Assembly: GCF_035083965.1 (NCBI RefSeq)
Contig: NC_089722.1
Location: 20,143,142 to 20,207,141, forward strand
DNA: 64,000 bases
Source of the DNA: Branchiostoma lanceolatum
Taxonomy: Eukaryota; Chordata; Leptocardii; Amphioxiformes; Branchiostomatidae
Direction of reading: 5' to 3'
Shown: in pieces, positions 45,001 to 55,700 of the stretch
How positions within the stretch are numbered: position 1 is the stretch's first letter
Layout: every line of letters begins with the position of its first letter
Position numbers and translations under genes: made by a program
The notes under the pieces: model-generated
What the model was told of the DNA's origin: nothing
The model's input: the letters and a program-made list of their open reading frames with translations, nothing else
Databases searched by the model: none

Positions 45001-47571
45001 CATGTACTTGATAAGGCCGCTTTAGTTTCTCTGTCCTTGGTGCTGAACATGTGGTTTTATTGTCACCAGTCTCTCTCCTTGGTGCTGAATGACATTCTAT
45101 CATCTGTTCAGCTGATATTTGATATACCAAATATAATCAAACTAGTCATTAAAGGCAACTTGCTGAAAACTGGTTAAGATGTACATGTATACTTTCAGAG
45201 AATAGTGATAGACACCTTTAGTCTTTAACTTTCAAATTGTTACTGGGAGCGGGAAAAGAATTTTAAGCTGAATACATGCAATTGTGCATTTTACTGATCG
45301 TATGTCATTTAAATCTCTGCAGATCCTTCAGTCAGTCATCAGCCAAGTGGAAGAGGCAGCTGAAGTATGACCTGTTGAGTGACACAAAGTCAGGAACTCA
45401 AAGGTGAACCAATCATAACAGAATAGCTAAGCCCCTTTTTAATGCCTCTTTTTTCACAGCTCACAAGTTATAATACTGTAACAGAAAATTTCTCTACATT
45501 GTATGCACCAAAACAATCTCCAAATAGAAATTCAACAATGTATGTACCGAAAATACTCTCCATATTGAAAGTATCTACTGTGTATCTACCTAAACCATCA
45601 AACCATAACATTTCGCTGCAGAGTGCTCAGGGTAAATGCTTATTGTCAATGTATTGTTGGAAGCATTTAATCAGCCATTTTTGCCAAATTTTGTGTCATC
45701 TATAAGAAAAATGATAAGCTATATGTAACAAGTTGCTGGTTGAAATGCTTTCAGAAATAACCAAGTACTTTTAGAAGGCTTATTTGATGCCTTTCTTCTT
45801 TTCCTTTTCTTTTACCATATAATATATTATCTATATATTACTAGAGAAAATGTACTAGTATGTAATATATCAACTTATGTAAGAGATCAACCAGTAGCAC
45901 CCTGTCGCTGCAGCACCCTACAACTGATAATGTCCATAATAATATCTTTATGCAAAGAATTAATATTTCATCATTCTGGATGTTCCAGTGCCTTTGACCT
46001 GCTGAAGTATCCAGATATAACGATCTCCAGATTAGTAGATGTTGTTCCTGAGTTGAGACACCTGGTACCAAACAGACAACTATGCAACAGACTCAAGATA
46101 GAAGGTATGTCACAAGTTCCAAATGGATACAGGCATCAAATGCCAACGCTACTGTCTTATCATCCCATTATATACTACCTAATACAAATATACTCCATCG
46201 AAGAAATGCATGAAAAATCTGTTTGGGAAATCGTTATGTGCTGGTTGATGGTTTGAACTACGTATGTACGAGGTCCAAGGTGAAGGTGCCTATCTTGCAA
46301 ACAGTTCTTGTCTGGACCATGCTTAATACATATGTCCAGATGTGTTTGTTTATGTCTCAGGGACCTTCAACTTTGATATACAGTCAAGCCTGGTCGGCAA
46401 CCACCTGGCACAGGCAACCACCTCCAGTCACAAGCCATATTAAAACAGTACCGTCCATATTTACATAGTCAACCCCACCCTGTCCTCAGCGACCAACTGT
46501 CCTCAACAACCATTTATCCCCTGGTTGGTTGCTGAATCCAGGTTTGACTGTACATGTATTACCTAAAATTTTTCTCTCTGCCCATGCGTAATTGGAAGCA
46601 TGAACAGACTTATACAAAATAACCCATGGCCTAACATCACATATGTTCCCGCGCTTGTTCCTGACTCAGCGACGTACGCGTGCATGATGAAGAAACAGGA
46701 ACAGGAGATACAGGAGGTGAGGCGGGACGAAGCCATGGCCCTGCCCGACAACCTGGACTACACCCGGTTACACGTGTCAACGGAGGTCATAGAGAAACTG
46801 GCCCTGACAAGGCCACAGACGGTACATATAATTTCTCTGATATTCGAAGCAGATCTGTACAGGGGCAAAATTGTATCAGGCTGGGGGGGCAAATCGTATC
46901 ATAGGGGGCAAAACTGTATCCGGCTGGATGTGATTCTGCTCCCGTAGGTATCTGCTTTGATTATAATTTCTCATCCCAAATAGCTAGAAGTACTTCAGAT
47001 TGTTTGTTTCACATAACCTGCCTTTAGATGGAACACAAGAGACGTAACACAACAAGCTGTATAAAATTGGACTGTAAAGTTTGATCCAGTCACACCGGGA
47101 TGGACCCCTACTCATTTCCATAAGTATGGTGTAGTTAATGTAACATGCTCGTGGTATGACTCTCCTAAAACACTGGGCCTCGAGCTTACATCCCATCCAA
47201 GAGCATGTTTCTAACTGTAGCTACGTATTCATTTTCACCTGACTGAAATGAGGAAATAGGTGCCTTTCCCAAGGGTACAACATATTGGGGCCTGCTTGGG
47301 ATTCAAACCAAGAACCTTTTGATTTTAAGGATTTATTATTAATGCAATTATATCTGCTTATCTCATATCTAGAACTGTATTTTAGCTGTCATGTAAGGAC
47401 AATGAATAAATAAAACTTTTAATTTTTATTATCTGTGCACTTTTGCAGATTGGAGCTGCTAGCAGAATACCTGGTATCACACCAGCTGCCATGGTTCAAC
47501 TTCTGAGATATGTCAAGCACTTCAAGAGACAGAAACATGGGTCGGAGACCCAAGAACTCAGTCCAGCTTGA
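36095..47571 (+). CDS. MTO1: MTO1, mitochondrial tRNA wobble-uridine modification enzyme (GidA/MnmG family)
   Basis: With GTPBP3, this FAD enzyme installs the 5-taurinomethyl/carboxymethylaminomethyl-type group on U34 of mitochondrial tRNAs. Sixteen coding exons: 36095-36320, 36529-36624, 36830-36885, 37542-37716, 38766-38942, 39419-39531, 40532-40644, 42154-42227, 42674-42790, 43383-43513, 44126-44236, 44465-44646, 45323-45403, 45989-46104, 46670-46821, 47449-47571. Joined they give 680 aa, in frame throughout (human about 717). The N-terminus is Arg-rich without acids, as in a mitochondrial presequence. The FAD fingerprint is [15 protein letters not shown]. Other family blocks are [64 protein letters not shown] and the terminal [14 protein letters not shown]. 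Introns carry SINEs and MITEs. An AATAAA at 48052-48057 is a candidate polyadenylation signal. Confidence 0.95.
36390..36502 (+). repeat. SINE-like fragment in MTO1 intron 1
   Basis: 'cgtgttcaaggagg' (B-box-like) followed by 'attaaaggggaagggctagc' and 'ctactgaaacagcaaggaaac' matches the copy at 44706-44940. No A box is preserved here. Confidence 0.5.
37285..37311 (+). repeat. (GT)n microsatellite
   Basis: About 13 GT dinucleotides in MTO1 intron 3. Confidence 0.95.
37905..38225 (+). repeat. Tandemly related module in MTO1 intron 4
   Basis: Two diverged copies (about 37910-38010 and 38095-38220) of 'gtttctctgtccttggtgctgaa', 'gtggttttattg' and 'ttcagctgatattt'. A third copy follows the SINE-like sequence at 45010-45130, so this module is probably part of a larger dispersed element. 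Confidence 0.6.
38288..38630 (+). mobile_element. tRNA-derived SINE
   Basis: An RNA polymerase III A box TGGTGCAAGCGG (38297-38308) and B box AGTTCAATCCT (38365-38375) lie 57 bp apart in the order and spacing of a tRNA-like promoter. They are followed by a non-tRNA body with GAACCCAGCAC, GGGGTGACCCGG and a 'gctttacctttt' end. It lies in intron 4 of MTO1, same strand. Confidence 0.65.
39153..39345. repeat. Dispersed 'ACTGTAAAT' repeat, copy 4
   Basis: Begins 'tgctgtaaatgcatttaagtttgcgg' and ends 'attttacagtac'. It lies in MTO1 intron 5, about 75 bp before exon 6. Confidence 0.65.
40061..40443. mobile_element. CAGGGCTTGAAAT-type MITE, copy 1
   Basis: The left end CAGGGCTTGAAAT with 'tgtgcaccaaaaattgg' is mirrored by the right end 'ggtgcatcagtgcacctattt...ATTTCGTGCCCTG'. 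CAGGG tips are common in hAT elements, but no clean 8-bp duplication is visible. It lies in MTO1 intron 6. A relative is at 55951-56345. Confidence 0.6.
41610..41855 (-). CDS. Possible 81-residue ORF in a CpG-rich island inside MTO1 intron 7
   Basis: An ATG inside a YY1-like AAGATGGCGGC (41848-41858, minus strand) opens [20 protein letters not shown]... with 81 codons. The Ala/Arg-containing start is compatible with a targeting peptide. A second frame, 41653-41414, overlaps its end. The surrounding 41390-41880 is CpG-rich, in contrast to the AT-rich intron, and is enclosed by direct repeats at about 41017-41075 and 41981-42045. It could be a nested short gene, the first exon of a minus-strand transcript, or a transposon-borne promoter. 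No homology is recognised. Confidence 0.25.
   Translation of the reverse strand: MAAFRCVPTAWLAPVFSALSVITSETNHVRKCQIRAFPSTLANLRGHDLEVGKSRENNSRMFLVCRKHAISSGPELGTWAR
43105..43361. repeat. Dispersed 'ACTGTAAAT' repeat, copy 5
   Basis: 'attgtaaatcttgaaatgctt' at the left, 'gtgaaatcaactcc' and 'aatttacagtac' at the right. It lies in MTO1 intron 9, ending about 20 bp before exon 10. Confidence 0.65.
43557..43937. mobile_element. GGCCATNTTGATTTGAT-type MITE, copy 1
   Basis: The ends GGCCATCTTGATTTGATTAT (left) and ...ATAATCAAATCAACATGGAC (right) are inverted repeats of about 33 bp including GGATGACATCC. The interior is shared with copies at 44300-44435 and 49044-49412. It lies in MTO1 intron 10. 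Confidence 0.75.
44300..44435. mobile_element. Right half of the same MITE family
   Basis: Only the right half is present: 'ccttcctgaccac...gatggcaacttttttt', 'cgcattagttctgggattcccagaggatg' (in part) and the end AATCAAATCAACATGGCC. It lies in MTO1 intron 11, 30 bp before exon 12. Confidence 0.7.
44706..45130 (+). mobile_element. tRNA-derived SINE-like composite
   Basis: The A box TGGCTCAATTGG (44719-44730) and a B-box-like GTGTTCGAGGG (from about 44814) are followed by a body with an internal 22-bp duplication ('ggaagggctagcaacccctcc' twice) and then the module also found at 37905-38225. It lies in MTO1 intron 12. Confidence 0.55.
46380..46552. mobile_element. CAGTCAAACCTG-type MITE, copy 3
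   Basis: The left end TACAGTCAAGCCTGGTCGGC and right end CCAGGTTTGACTGTA are inverted repeats. The interior repeats 'caaccac' and 'cctcagcgacc' words. It lies in MTO1 intron 14. Confidence 0.65.
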
Positions 47572-48109
47572 CATGGAGCGATGACATTAGGACTTGTGCA
47601 ATATATGTGGATATGGTGGCGGACAGTTGGATATTACATGATGGTTATAGGCTTTTAAAGAAATTTGAAATCTGTAACATGCTTATTTTAGATTTATATG
47701 GGAAGTGCTATCTGCCGGCCTCTTCTTTAATTTTTCAACTTGAGTAAGCTGTCTTCTCCCAGATATGTAGATTTTTTTTTAATTTATACACATGAACAGT
47801 GTCATATTCTGTTGAATAGATATTTCAGATTTCAAAGTGTTTATTAAAATGTTTACTGTTCATTACTTCTCCATGTCAAAGAGACTATCCCCTACAGTGC
47901 TATACAGTAAATTTATTATTTGTACATGATTAATTTTGACATAAGAAGCAACAAGAACGTGCTGTATGGTCAATAAGACAAGTTTATTTTAAAAGGTATA
48001 CTTTTGGAACTTATGAGGCATTGTACTAAATACTCTTAGCCCTTTATTTTCAATAAAATACTATAATATGACTTCCTATGAAACAAAGACGAGCTTGTAA
48101 GCGAACTCC

Positions 48110-48297
48110 AGCTCTGGGCACCAACTCATGGCCTATGGGCACTCCTGTGTCGGGCGACCCCGACGGACCTACATAGACCAACTTGCTGGGGATGTAGGGG
48201 TGAGGTCTGAAGAAGTAGACCAACTAATGGCGGACCATGATGCCTGGAGGGAGAGAACAGCCTTGGTCTGGGCAAGCCGCCTGATATGATGATGACT
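48110..48297 (+). pseudogene. LINE ORF2 C-terminal fragment
   Basis: One frame reads QLMAYGHSCVGRPRRTYIDQ and continues to WRERTALVWASRLI, with a TGA at 48287-48289. GRPRRT-x-x-DQ is the conserved end of the same kind of LINE protein as at 23471-26106. It is followed by a short (TGA)n tail. The copy is 5'-truncated to under 200 bp and belongs to a different family from the larger element, because the sequence after the motif differs. Confidence 0.75.
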
Positions 48298-49043
48298 TCC
48301 TCAAAAAGCTTCTGTCATAAACAACTCTTAAACACTTAACGATATCATAATGTTGATTTCATACATTGTCTTGACAGCCTTTGGCACTAACTTCTAAAGA
48401 CACTCAATGTAAACACTAAAACAATCCCAGACATTTTGACGTAAATGTATCCACTCATTGGCTCAACTGCTAACTGCCATGCTGTCATTGGTTGAAATGC
48501 TAATCAATAGACCCCTTTCCAAACTCAGGTATTTTGAGATATGATGGACAGTCAGGATCTGTCTATACATGTACAAGATGGCATAAGAATGTGATATTAC
48601 ATCCGAATGTGTAGTTATGCATGTATCTACAAATTGACAACTGTGAGACAGTATAACATACTAATAAATATACATGTACATATACATACAAACAATACAT
48701 TTTCAGGAACTATATAAATTTATATACATGACATTGTACTAAAAAACTATATTCCCTTTATGAATTATTCAGGTACTTTTTGTTTTCTTGGTTGATGTCA
48801 AAATATTTGTCAACCAGCTTTGGTTGCAACTTTGGCATTTGTTTCGAGTTCTCAGAAAAAATAACTTTTCACAATTCAAATTACCTATAGATATGCTCAA
48901 AATTAAAATTGCACTTTAATGATTTATGCCACTGATCCACTCCTTTGTTGCCACTATTATATGCAATTATAATAACGGGATGTACAATTTTATTATTAGT
49001 CCCTACATTCCTCCAGTAGTTCAGCTCTTTTAAACATATCTTA

Positions 49044-49412
49044 GGCCATGTTGATTTGATTAATATATGGATGACATCCGCGTGCATCAATTTTTAAATC
49101 ATAAAAAGCAGCTGCAAACTGAGAAAACACATGCTGTATGTTAGAAAAAATATTTCGGAAAACAGATATTAATGTCGTAGAATTCCCTCGTCAATTCCAT
49201 CCAAAGTCAAAGAAGAAGTTTTGAAAGAACAAAAATGAAGAATCTAAATTCCGGCATACCATACTCTGTTAGTTTTGTTCATCACTCCTGGCCATGTAGA
49301 TTTAATAATGAAGGAAACTTTTATTTTTTGCCAATTTTTTTTTATTGGCATGCTTGCATCAGTTTTGGGGTTCCCAGAGGATGTCATCCATATAATCAAA
49401 TCAACATGGCCT
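49044..49412. mobile_element. GGCCATNTTGATTTGAT-type MITE, copy 2
   Basis: The ends GGCCATGTTGATTTGATTAA and ...AATCAAATCAACATGGCC are flanked by TTA on both sides (cttaGGCC ... GGCCttaa), a possible 3-bp target duplication. It has the same interior as 43557-43937. Confidence 0.75.
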
Positions 49413-49760
49413 TAACATCAAAACACAACAGACTATGTGCATGTGTACTAGCACTGCACATCTAGATAATCCTTGTGGAAGTAGCAACTTCAGCACATTA
49501 TCTAAACATAATACACTTGTAAGACACCTTTTTGTCTATGATAATATGTGTCATACAGAAAATAAAACTGGCACATTTGTTTAAGAAGACTATCTTTTGC
49601 AATCAAAATCTAATGGGCATAAAACAGACTAGTACTGTTACATGTATTCCCAAAAGGGAACATTTATTATAATAGTCTTTCTATTTCTAAAACACATATA
49701 TTTAGGCGTTTGGAAACTTGATTTTTCGGAAGAGCATTTCTGTTCAAGTTAGCTTCCCTG

Positions 49761-52700
49761 TCACAGGAGCTGAGGTTTGGGAAGCTTGGTCCATTCTGAA
49801 GAGCTCCAACTGTCAGAAGAGGATGTGAAGTTTGTGGAATTCTCAGCAAATGTTCTATACTCCATGAAACAGGTGATGTCCAGTAGGGGATGAAACTCTT
49901 CATCCCCATCAACTGGGAAGAAGAATGACAGGGAAAGAATTAGATGTAGAACTGGAATAAACTTTGTGGGGGTTACGGGGGAAAGTAATTTCAAGGCAAT
50001 TTTACAAGCATTCAGCGGTTGAATCAGCTTGGAATGACCTTTTTTCCTAGACTGTTTTCGAAAAAGATTCTATCATTACAAACTGGAGTGATTATAGGTT
50101 GCCAAAATATAAATATATGATCTCTTATCCCATATTTAGTGAATGCATAGCAGTAAAATTAAGGTTTTTAATCAGCTTTATTTTTAGTAAGGGCATTTGA
50201 TATTAAATTAATTGTACTTCTTAACATTTGTCATTTCAAGTTTGACATGAAACAAAAGTTGATTTTCAAGTCACGACATGTTAGATGTCAAACTCTGCCA
50301 TAAGACTAAAGAAATGTCATAGTTATAATAAAAAGAGAAAAACATTCTCAAGACTAAAGCCTAAGCAACAGGACAAAGTTACAGTTAAAGGTACTGTAGT
50401 ATGAAAATTAGAATCAAAGGTTGATATTGCTAGCCTGGTATCAAAACCTCTTATAGGTGCCAAGTCTCTTTCATTCTCTCTATTTGTGGGGAGGACAAAA
50501 AAAACTTGGCAGCTATAATACTTTGGATACCAGGCTGACACATAGGCAGAACAGAACTACAAGGAATTCAGTACTTACCTTTTGTAAACACAACTGTCAA
50601 GCTACACATGGAGAAGCACAGATCAAGCAACATGCAGAAGGGAAGAAAATCTGTTGTAAGTGATCAGCTGCGAAAGTCTATACCAGGACTGTCTACAGGG
50701 CCCGTCCCTCCGCCCCAGGACAGAAATTGGAACTTCATGACATGAAATTGATGAAAATGCATTTTTTTAGGCTTAAAATGACAGATTTTAACCACAAAAA
50801 TTAAAACATTGGCTCTAAAACATTGAGAGGGACGGGAAAAAATGTCAAGCTGGAGACAGCCCTGGTCTATACTACATTAGACCCCCTTTTCACTAGACGG
50901 CGATCAGTAAGCAACTGTTGAGCAACCAAAATTTGGCCCTTGATTTTATACCTGAAACGTATTGCATAATGATTGTGATTTAAAAGACGACAAAACGTAC
51001 CAATATTCATTCTTTATCCATGGAATTTGTTGACCAATTTGTCAAATTTCTGGTTGCTCAGCGGTCATAGCCTCTAGTAGAAAGGGAGTGATAGCCACTA
51101 CAGTAACACACAGCTGACATACCGATCAGGTACATGTACAGGTTGATGCCAGAATATTTTGTCTGCGTTGTACAATTTTTAAAAAGTGGTCACTAAAAAC
51201 ATTTTTCCTGATTTTGAGAGTTCATTAATGTGTTGGTAAAAGTCATTCTGAAGTTAAACTGCAAATTGCCAACACAAACTTTCCCTGATACGTATTTACT
51301 TTATACAAAGTAATGAGACCAGAGCAATTTAGTATTGGAATTTGTTTAACGATTCTTTTGGTAACAGGAAAAGGCCTTAGCAAAACAAAATACATTTAGC
51401 AGAATCTAAGATACCTGTATGCAATGTCAATGTCAATTTTTTTGCAAGCGTCAAAGCCATATACATGTACATGGAGAAGTAGACAGCCAAGTTCTAAAAT
51501 ATTGCCTATAATCTACTTTTTAAAAAAGCAGAAGAAATCTATTGTTGAGTTAGAGTCTTACAATACAGTCGACAAATAAGATTAAACAAAATATAATCTC
51601 TAGTGAGAAGCAAAGTTTAAGTTACACTTAAAGCAAGATTAGGTTATAATTATAAGATGAGTAAACTATAACTGACAGTAGTGTAGATAAATGTGTAAAT
51701 ATCCATATCGAAGCAGCAGAAATGATTAATTATTACATTATTTCATAGAAACAGTCATTACCAAATCTAAGTCTGAAAAGAAATACATGTTTGTCAAACC
51801 AATGATCTTTACCACAAACAGTTCTAAAGTGATAATTGACTTTAAAAAACACAAGGTAAAAATGTTGTCATCCCCACAAAAGCAAAATGTGTACTAAGCC
51901 ACATCATAGATCATATTGTTGGTACCAACAACATAAACTTGAGATAGAAAAAAAATCATAACCAATGTATTACCAAAATTTCCAAGAATGCGAGACCTTT
52001 CTACTCTGTTTGCTGTGAAAAATAAAAAAGCAAAATGCAATTGATGGAAACGACTGCAACTGTAAAACTTTATTACCTTTAGAAAATTTTTTTAAAAGTG
52101 AGTCATAACTTCATGCATTTTATCCTTTACACTATTTTTCATAAAGTTAAGAGACATTGTTTTAAAGAACGACGACACACAATACACAATCAAATACTGT
52201 AAATGCATTTAAGTTCGTGTGGTATTAATTTCGCGGAAGGGAGTTCGCGTTTGAAACAATAGTAGCGCTACAGTAACAAAATGGAAACACTTTTTGCTGT
52301 GGTTTTAAGTTCCATGAAATTACTGCAAACATTTCTGCATTTACAGTACTACAAGTTTGCTGTCATGCAATCTGAATTCATCGTAATGCTGTCAACCAAA
52401 TTGTTTGTCTTGACTTGACTTGTGCACTTAATAAATTTTAAAGTATTTTCAGTACATTAACCACTTACTTTCCGAAAGCAGCCCTACGTTCCCGTTGATA
52501 AGACTGGTGCGCTGGTCGGACTCGTAGGACGTGGACAGGCCCTCGTCGTGCGACGGTGTGACGCTGCGTGACGTGGCGGGGTCGGGGGTGATGGGTACAG
52601 ACTGCATGCTGAAGTCTGACTGCCATGGACAGGCACACTGACACCCCTGCCAACCTCTGTACACTAGGGAGTTCAGGAAGGCTTGGAGGGGGTTCAGGAT

Positions 52701-55700
52701 GGCCTGGGGGGACAAGGTAGTTACACTGTAAATCTTAAAATGTTTGCAATGGTTTTATTCTTGCAGTGACCTCTCCACTGCGAATTTATGACCCTACATA
52801 CATATACGTCTCCAATTCATTACCACTGTACCACAGCATTGTTTCAACGGTGAACTTAAAGCACAGCAAACACCACCTTTAAAGCAAGAACAGGTTACAA
52901 AAACAAGAAATTCTGTACTCTTTTAAATACATGTATAGCCTACTACATTGTACAACTACATTGACAATTCTTCCGTGAAATTAAGCCCTGCAAAAATAAA
53001 TGAATTTACAGTACATGTGAGTTAAAAGAGAGCAAGTCCTTTCTTGAAGAACTCAAACTAATCATTGCAAGGAAAAACATCACTGCTTTATAAAAAGTTA
53101 ACTTCAGCTACAAACAGAAAGAGCCATTGCTAAAACATACTCTTAGAATACAGACACTATATTTTTTCTCAATGCTGTGTATTTCCCTTTTCAACCATTC
53201 ATATTAGAACAAAAGGTTTACACTCATCTTTGTATGCCTTTTGTTACATACCATCATATACCACAGGATATGGACGACTGCCTGGTAGATAAAATTTTGT
53301 CCTGTCAGTTTGTCCCCAGCAAAGATAAGGACTCCATTCAGGACATTTGGTATCCAACTGTGGAGGAATTAGAAGAACATTGAAGTATTACATTTGTGAA
53401 GAAAAATTTTAGAGAACAAATTGTGCATTTCAGCTAGCAAAATGCATCTTCTCGTAAGATAGGAAATCCTTCTTCAAAATATGCGCTGAAAAGTACAAAC
53501 AAGATTAAACAGCAAGCAATACATTGGTATCATTCAAGAAGTGATCCTTCAAATGAAAAATTATTTTAACATAACATACGAAAATTTTATCCTTCAAATG
53601 AAAAACTATCATGATAACATAATCATAAAAATTGAGCTACTCAACTTACCATGCAAAGAAGACCAGTACAACATTGAAGAACTTTAACCTGACAGACTGT
53701 ACAATGGCTCTCTCAATGTCTGTGTACTTTCCTCTTCTACTCTTTAAGATGGATGGAACTATATATAAAGAAGTAAAAAAATAACTTTAAGAAAGGTCAA
53801 CTATGTTTCACACCAAACAGATAGATATACAGATATATCAATATTCATACATGTATCTAGCTTTTTTAGGACAATTCAGTTGTTTAACTTTAACAAATTT
53901 TACATACACAAGGCTGACAAAGAAGTGTTAACCTGAATTAAAATTAATCCGAGTTACATAAATCCACCACTTTGAAAAAAAGTGTATTCGAGAGATCTCT
54001 AGTGCAGCACCCTCCAGGTATGCATAGTTTAGATATACAAGAGTGCATTATACTGGCGGACGTTGGGTTGGAGATCTGTTCGGACGTATCTTATCTGGGT
54101 GGCGGAATTATGTACCCTGGTGGAAGTATGTTAGTAGATGTTACTTCTGCTTGTTAAATACAATGAAGAAAACAGTTTGGTTACATACATCTAAAACTCA
54201 AACAGGAGACTTAGAAATGGTACTCGAACTTACTAGTATGTAGTCTTACCTGATCTTGAAGAGGATATGTAGAGGATTGGGTTGAGAATCATGACCAGTA
54301 CGATGGGGATGTAGGTGGACAAGTAGTTAGGGACCAAGTGGCTCTTCCCATCTTCACATCTGTCATAAGGAGGACATTTAGGTAGAAAAATTATAAGTGC
54401 TACAAAAATATGTCAAAAATGTACGTAGAACAGTCAAAAAGTCAAATACTGTAAATGCATTTATTTTTGCAGTGACTTGATTTCATGACTCAAGATTTAC
54501 AGTAACAAGCAGAATTATGGAAATTTCACTATTATGGAAATAAAAGGGGTGAAGATAGTTGAAAGGTACTAAAAAACAAAAACAAAAGATAGGTCAACTA
54601 TGTTTCACACCAAATAGATGTATATACATCATACATGTATCTAGTTTTTTATGACAATTCAATTCTTTAACTTTAATACATTTTCATTGTTGAATGGTAC
54701 TCTAACTTGAAATGATAAAATACATTAAACGAAATTGTGTACTCTTGCGTGATGGCTGTAAAAAATTATCTACTTACTCCCAACCAGAAGGATAGAAGAG
54801 AAATGTCAGCCCCTCTCCAGTTAGAACGATCGCCATTCCCCAGCTGATGACATGGTACACCCACAGTTTACTGGGGGAAGGACACAACGTCAACAAAAGC
54901 TCAAAGATACCTCCATGATCTATCTTGAGTTTCTCCTTTGTCTGGTTTAATTGTGGTTCATTGATTATGCAAACAAGATTTTGATTAACGTTAAATGTGT
55001 CCTTTGATCACTTCCTGTACTATTCTACCAACTCTGAACTCCACATCCCGTCACACCTTGCAGCAACTGTCATTTTGCTCTTCACTCCCTGTCACTCTGT
55101 GGTGAGACATGCCTATATATTGCATATGGAAAATGATAACTGCCAAAACACACACAAACAAACCGAAAACAATACCTCTGTAGGTGACATCTGTAGTGGA
55201 ATGATACATGGTCAACAAAAACAAGAAAACAGGCACACAGTCAGTCAGCTGACTGTTTACCCCCCTCCCCACATGATCTTTGCAGTGACCTGATGTGCCC
55301 TCCACCATGTCAACAGTGTTGCCTGCCAATATTTGCTATTAGCACTGTAACATTTACCCACAGCACCAACATGCCAGGCAACTCTTGACACTAATTACTT
55401 TCATACAGACTCTAAGTCTTGCCAAGGACATTCTCTATATGTAACGTCCTTGGTCTTGCCAACATGGCAGCCAGGATTCTCAATCTCAGATTGATCAGAT
55501 TGATCATGGAAAGCTGCACTTTGATTCGTATTGGTGTAAATTGGGTAAGATATGTAATAATGTTGGTAACACTATATCAGTATATGTACACCTTAGGTCC
55601 TTACACATTAATTTACACTATTCTTGAACAAAACCAAATTTACAAGATTTTACAAATTTTTCAACCAATCAAGCTTTGTGATTTGAAAATACTTTTAGGA

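Larger units (their letters stand above)
47572..49760. other. Tail-to-tail intergenic region of MTO1 and GPR143
   Basis: Holds the MTO1 3' UTR with AATAAA at 48052. The minus-strand AATAAA at 49663-49668, about 93 nt past the GPR143 stop, is a likely signal for that gene. A LINE fragment and a MITE are listed separately. The rest is AT-rich and unannotated. Confidence 0.5.
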
